DNA from: Pelomyxa schiedti
Taxonomy: Eukaryota; Evosea; Pelobiontida; Pelomyxidae
Assembly (NCBI GenBank): GCA_020536535.1
Contig: JAHLWZ010000253.1
Span: forward strand, 101,154-165,153
Length of the DNA stretch: 64,000 nucleotides
Direction: 5' to 3'
This document shows positions 63,822 through 64,000 of the stretch, piece by piece. A program made the translations under genes and the position numbers. Numbering within the stretch: position 1 is the stretch's first letter; every line of letters starts with the position of its first letter. The notes beneath the pieces were generated by a model. The model was not told the origin of the DNA and did not search any database. It saw only the letters and a list, made by a program, of their open reading frames with translations.

Positions 63822-64000
63822 TTAGTGGAAGCCGATGGGTTTGACGACGAAAATAGAAATACACCCTGCAGAGATCGCAGTGTAGCCCCTGTCTGTGGTG
63901 GAATCATCTGGGTACATGCTGGCTGATATCAACCAGATGTTTGCACGGTGGTGTCTTGCCATTTCTTGCTGCTTTCCCAGGGCACGGCATGGACTAAGCC
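63822..64000 (-). CDS. Possible 3' end of a gene extending beyond the window
   Basis: An open frame on the minus strand runs in from the right edge and ends at 63822 after 'SAGCISIFVVKPIGFH'. About 59 codons are visible, with no recognised domain. The alternation of hydrophobic residues near the end looks protein-like, but it is too short to be sure. Confidence 0.25.
   Translation of the reverse strand, partial: LSPCRALGKQQEMARHHRANIWLISASMYPDDSTTDRGYTAISAGCISIFVVKPIGFH

Noticed and set aside
1-64000. CRISPR arrays, rRNA genes, operon-style ribosome binding sites
   Set aside because: None seen; spliced genes and composition are eukaryotic.

Overview
The window is nuclear DNA from a unicellular eukaryote. 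Genes lie tightly packed on both strands, most are broken by short GT-AG introns (roughly 30-90 nt, often T-rich before the AG), and proteins carry long Pro/Thr/Ser/Ala, Gln and Gly tracts. The standard genetic code fits throughout. TMEM231 (ciliary transition zone) and an augmin HAUS1-like subunit imply a flagellated cell. Tyrosine kinases, LITAF, Rab, C1, LIM and cofilin proteins suggest an amoeboid or amoeboflagellate lineage (Amoebozoa or an early obazoan/breviate-like group; this is inference). Bacterial-type citrate lyase, a peptidoglycan-binding/peptidase-like protein, a parallel beta-helix protein and a bacterial-style PAS-like domain point to a bacterivore, possibly living at low oxygen, that has acquired bacterial genes.

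Layout. 0-8.2 kb (+): two ubiquitin-specific proteases with a cofilin between them, then a kelch-RING E3. 8.2-13.7 kb: a small unknown gene (-), an HP1-type chromodomain protein (+), a repeat-rich stretch with a candidate inverted-repeat element, an uncertain low-complexity ORF (-) and a HAUS1-like gene (+). 13.9-24 kb: G-patch protein (+), TMEM231 (-), VPS9 plus beta-propeller protein (+), PI4K-gamma-like kinase (+). 24-36 kb: beta-helix protein (-), LITAF (-), zinc-knuckle protein (+), a three-part citrate lyase (-), DNA topoisomerase IB (-) and a peptidoglycan-binding protein (+). 36-48 kb: an intronless unknown gene (+), a divergent Rab (+), a macro-SAM-tyrosine kinase (-), a proline-rich large GTPase (+) and a LIM domain fused to a Cys/Met-metabolism PLP enzyme (+). 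48-64 kb: GTPBP1 (+), a leucine-rich repeat protein (-), a C1-domain protein with a capping-protein-interaction-like motif (+), a second tyrosine-kinase-like protein ending in a PAS-like/zinc module (-), a WW-WW-RING protein (+) and a sirtuin fused to a YEATS domain (-).

The outstanding theme is domain fusion. Citrate lyase alpha, acyl-carrier and beta subunits form one reading chain. A SIRT7-like deacylase ends in an acyl-lysine reader. A LIM domain precedes a trans-sulfuration enzyme. Two kinases of similar type carry a macro domain or a PAS-like domain. In addition, a roughly 370-bp sequence is shared, in the same orientation, immediately upstream of the start codons of two unrelated genes (HAUS1-like and sirtuin-YEATS), which suggests a duplicated or mobile 5' regulatory cassette.

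Exon joins were worked out by eye from frame and GT-AG signals; CDS spans below run from start codon to stop codon including introns. Exact splice sites are inference unless stated.
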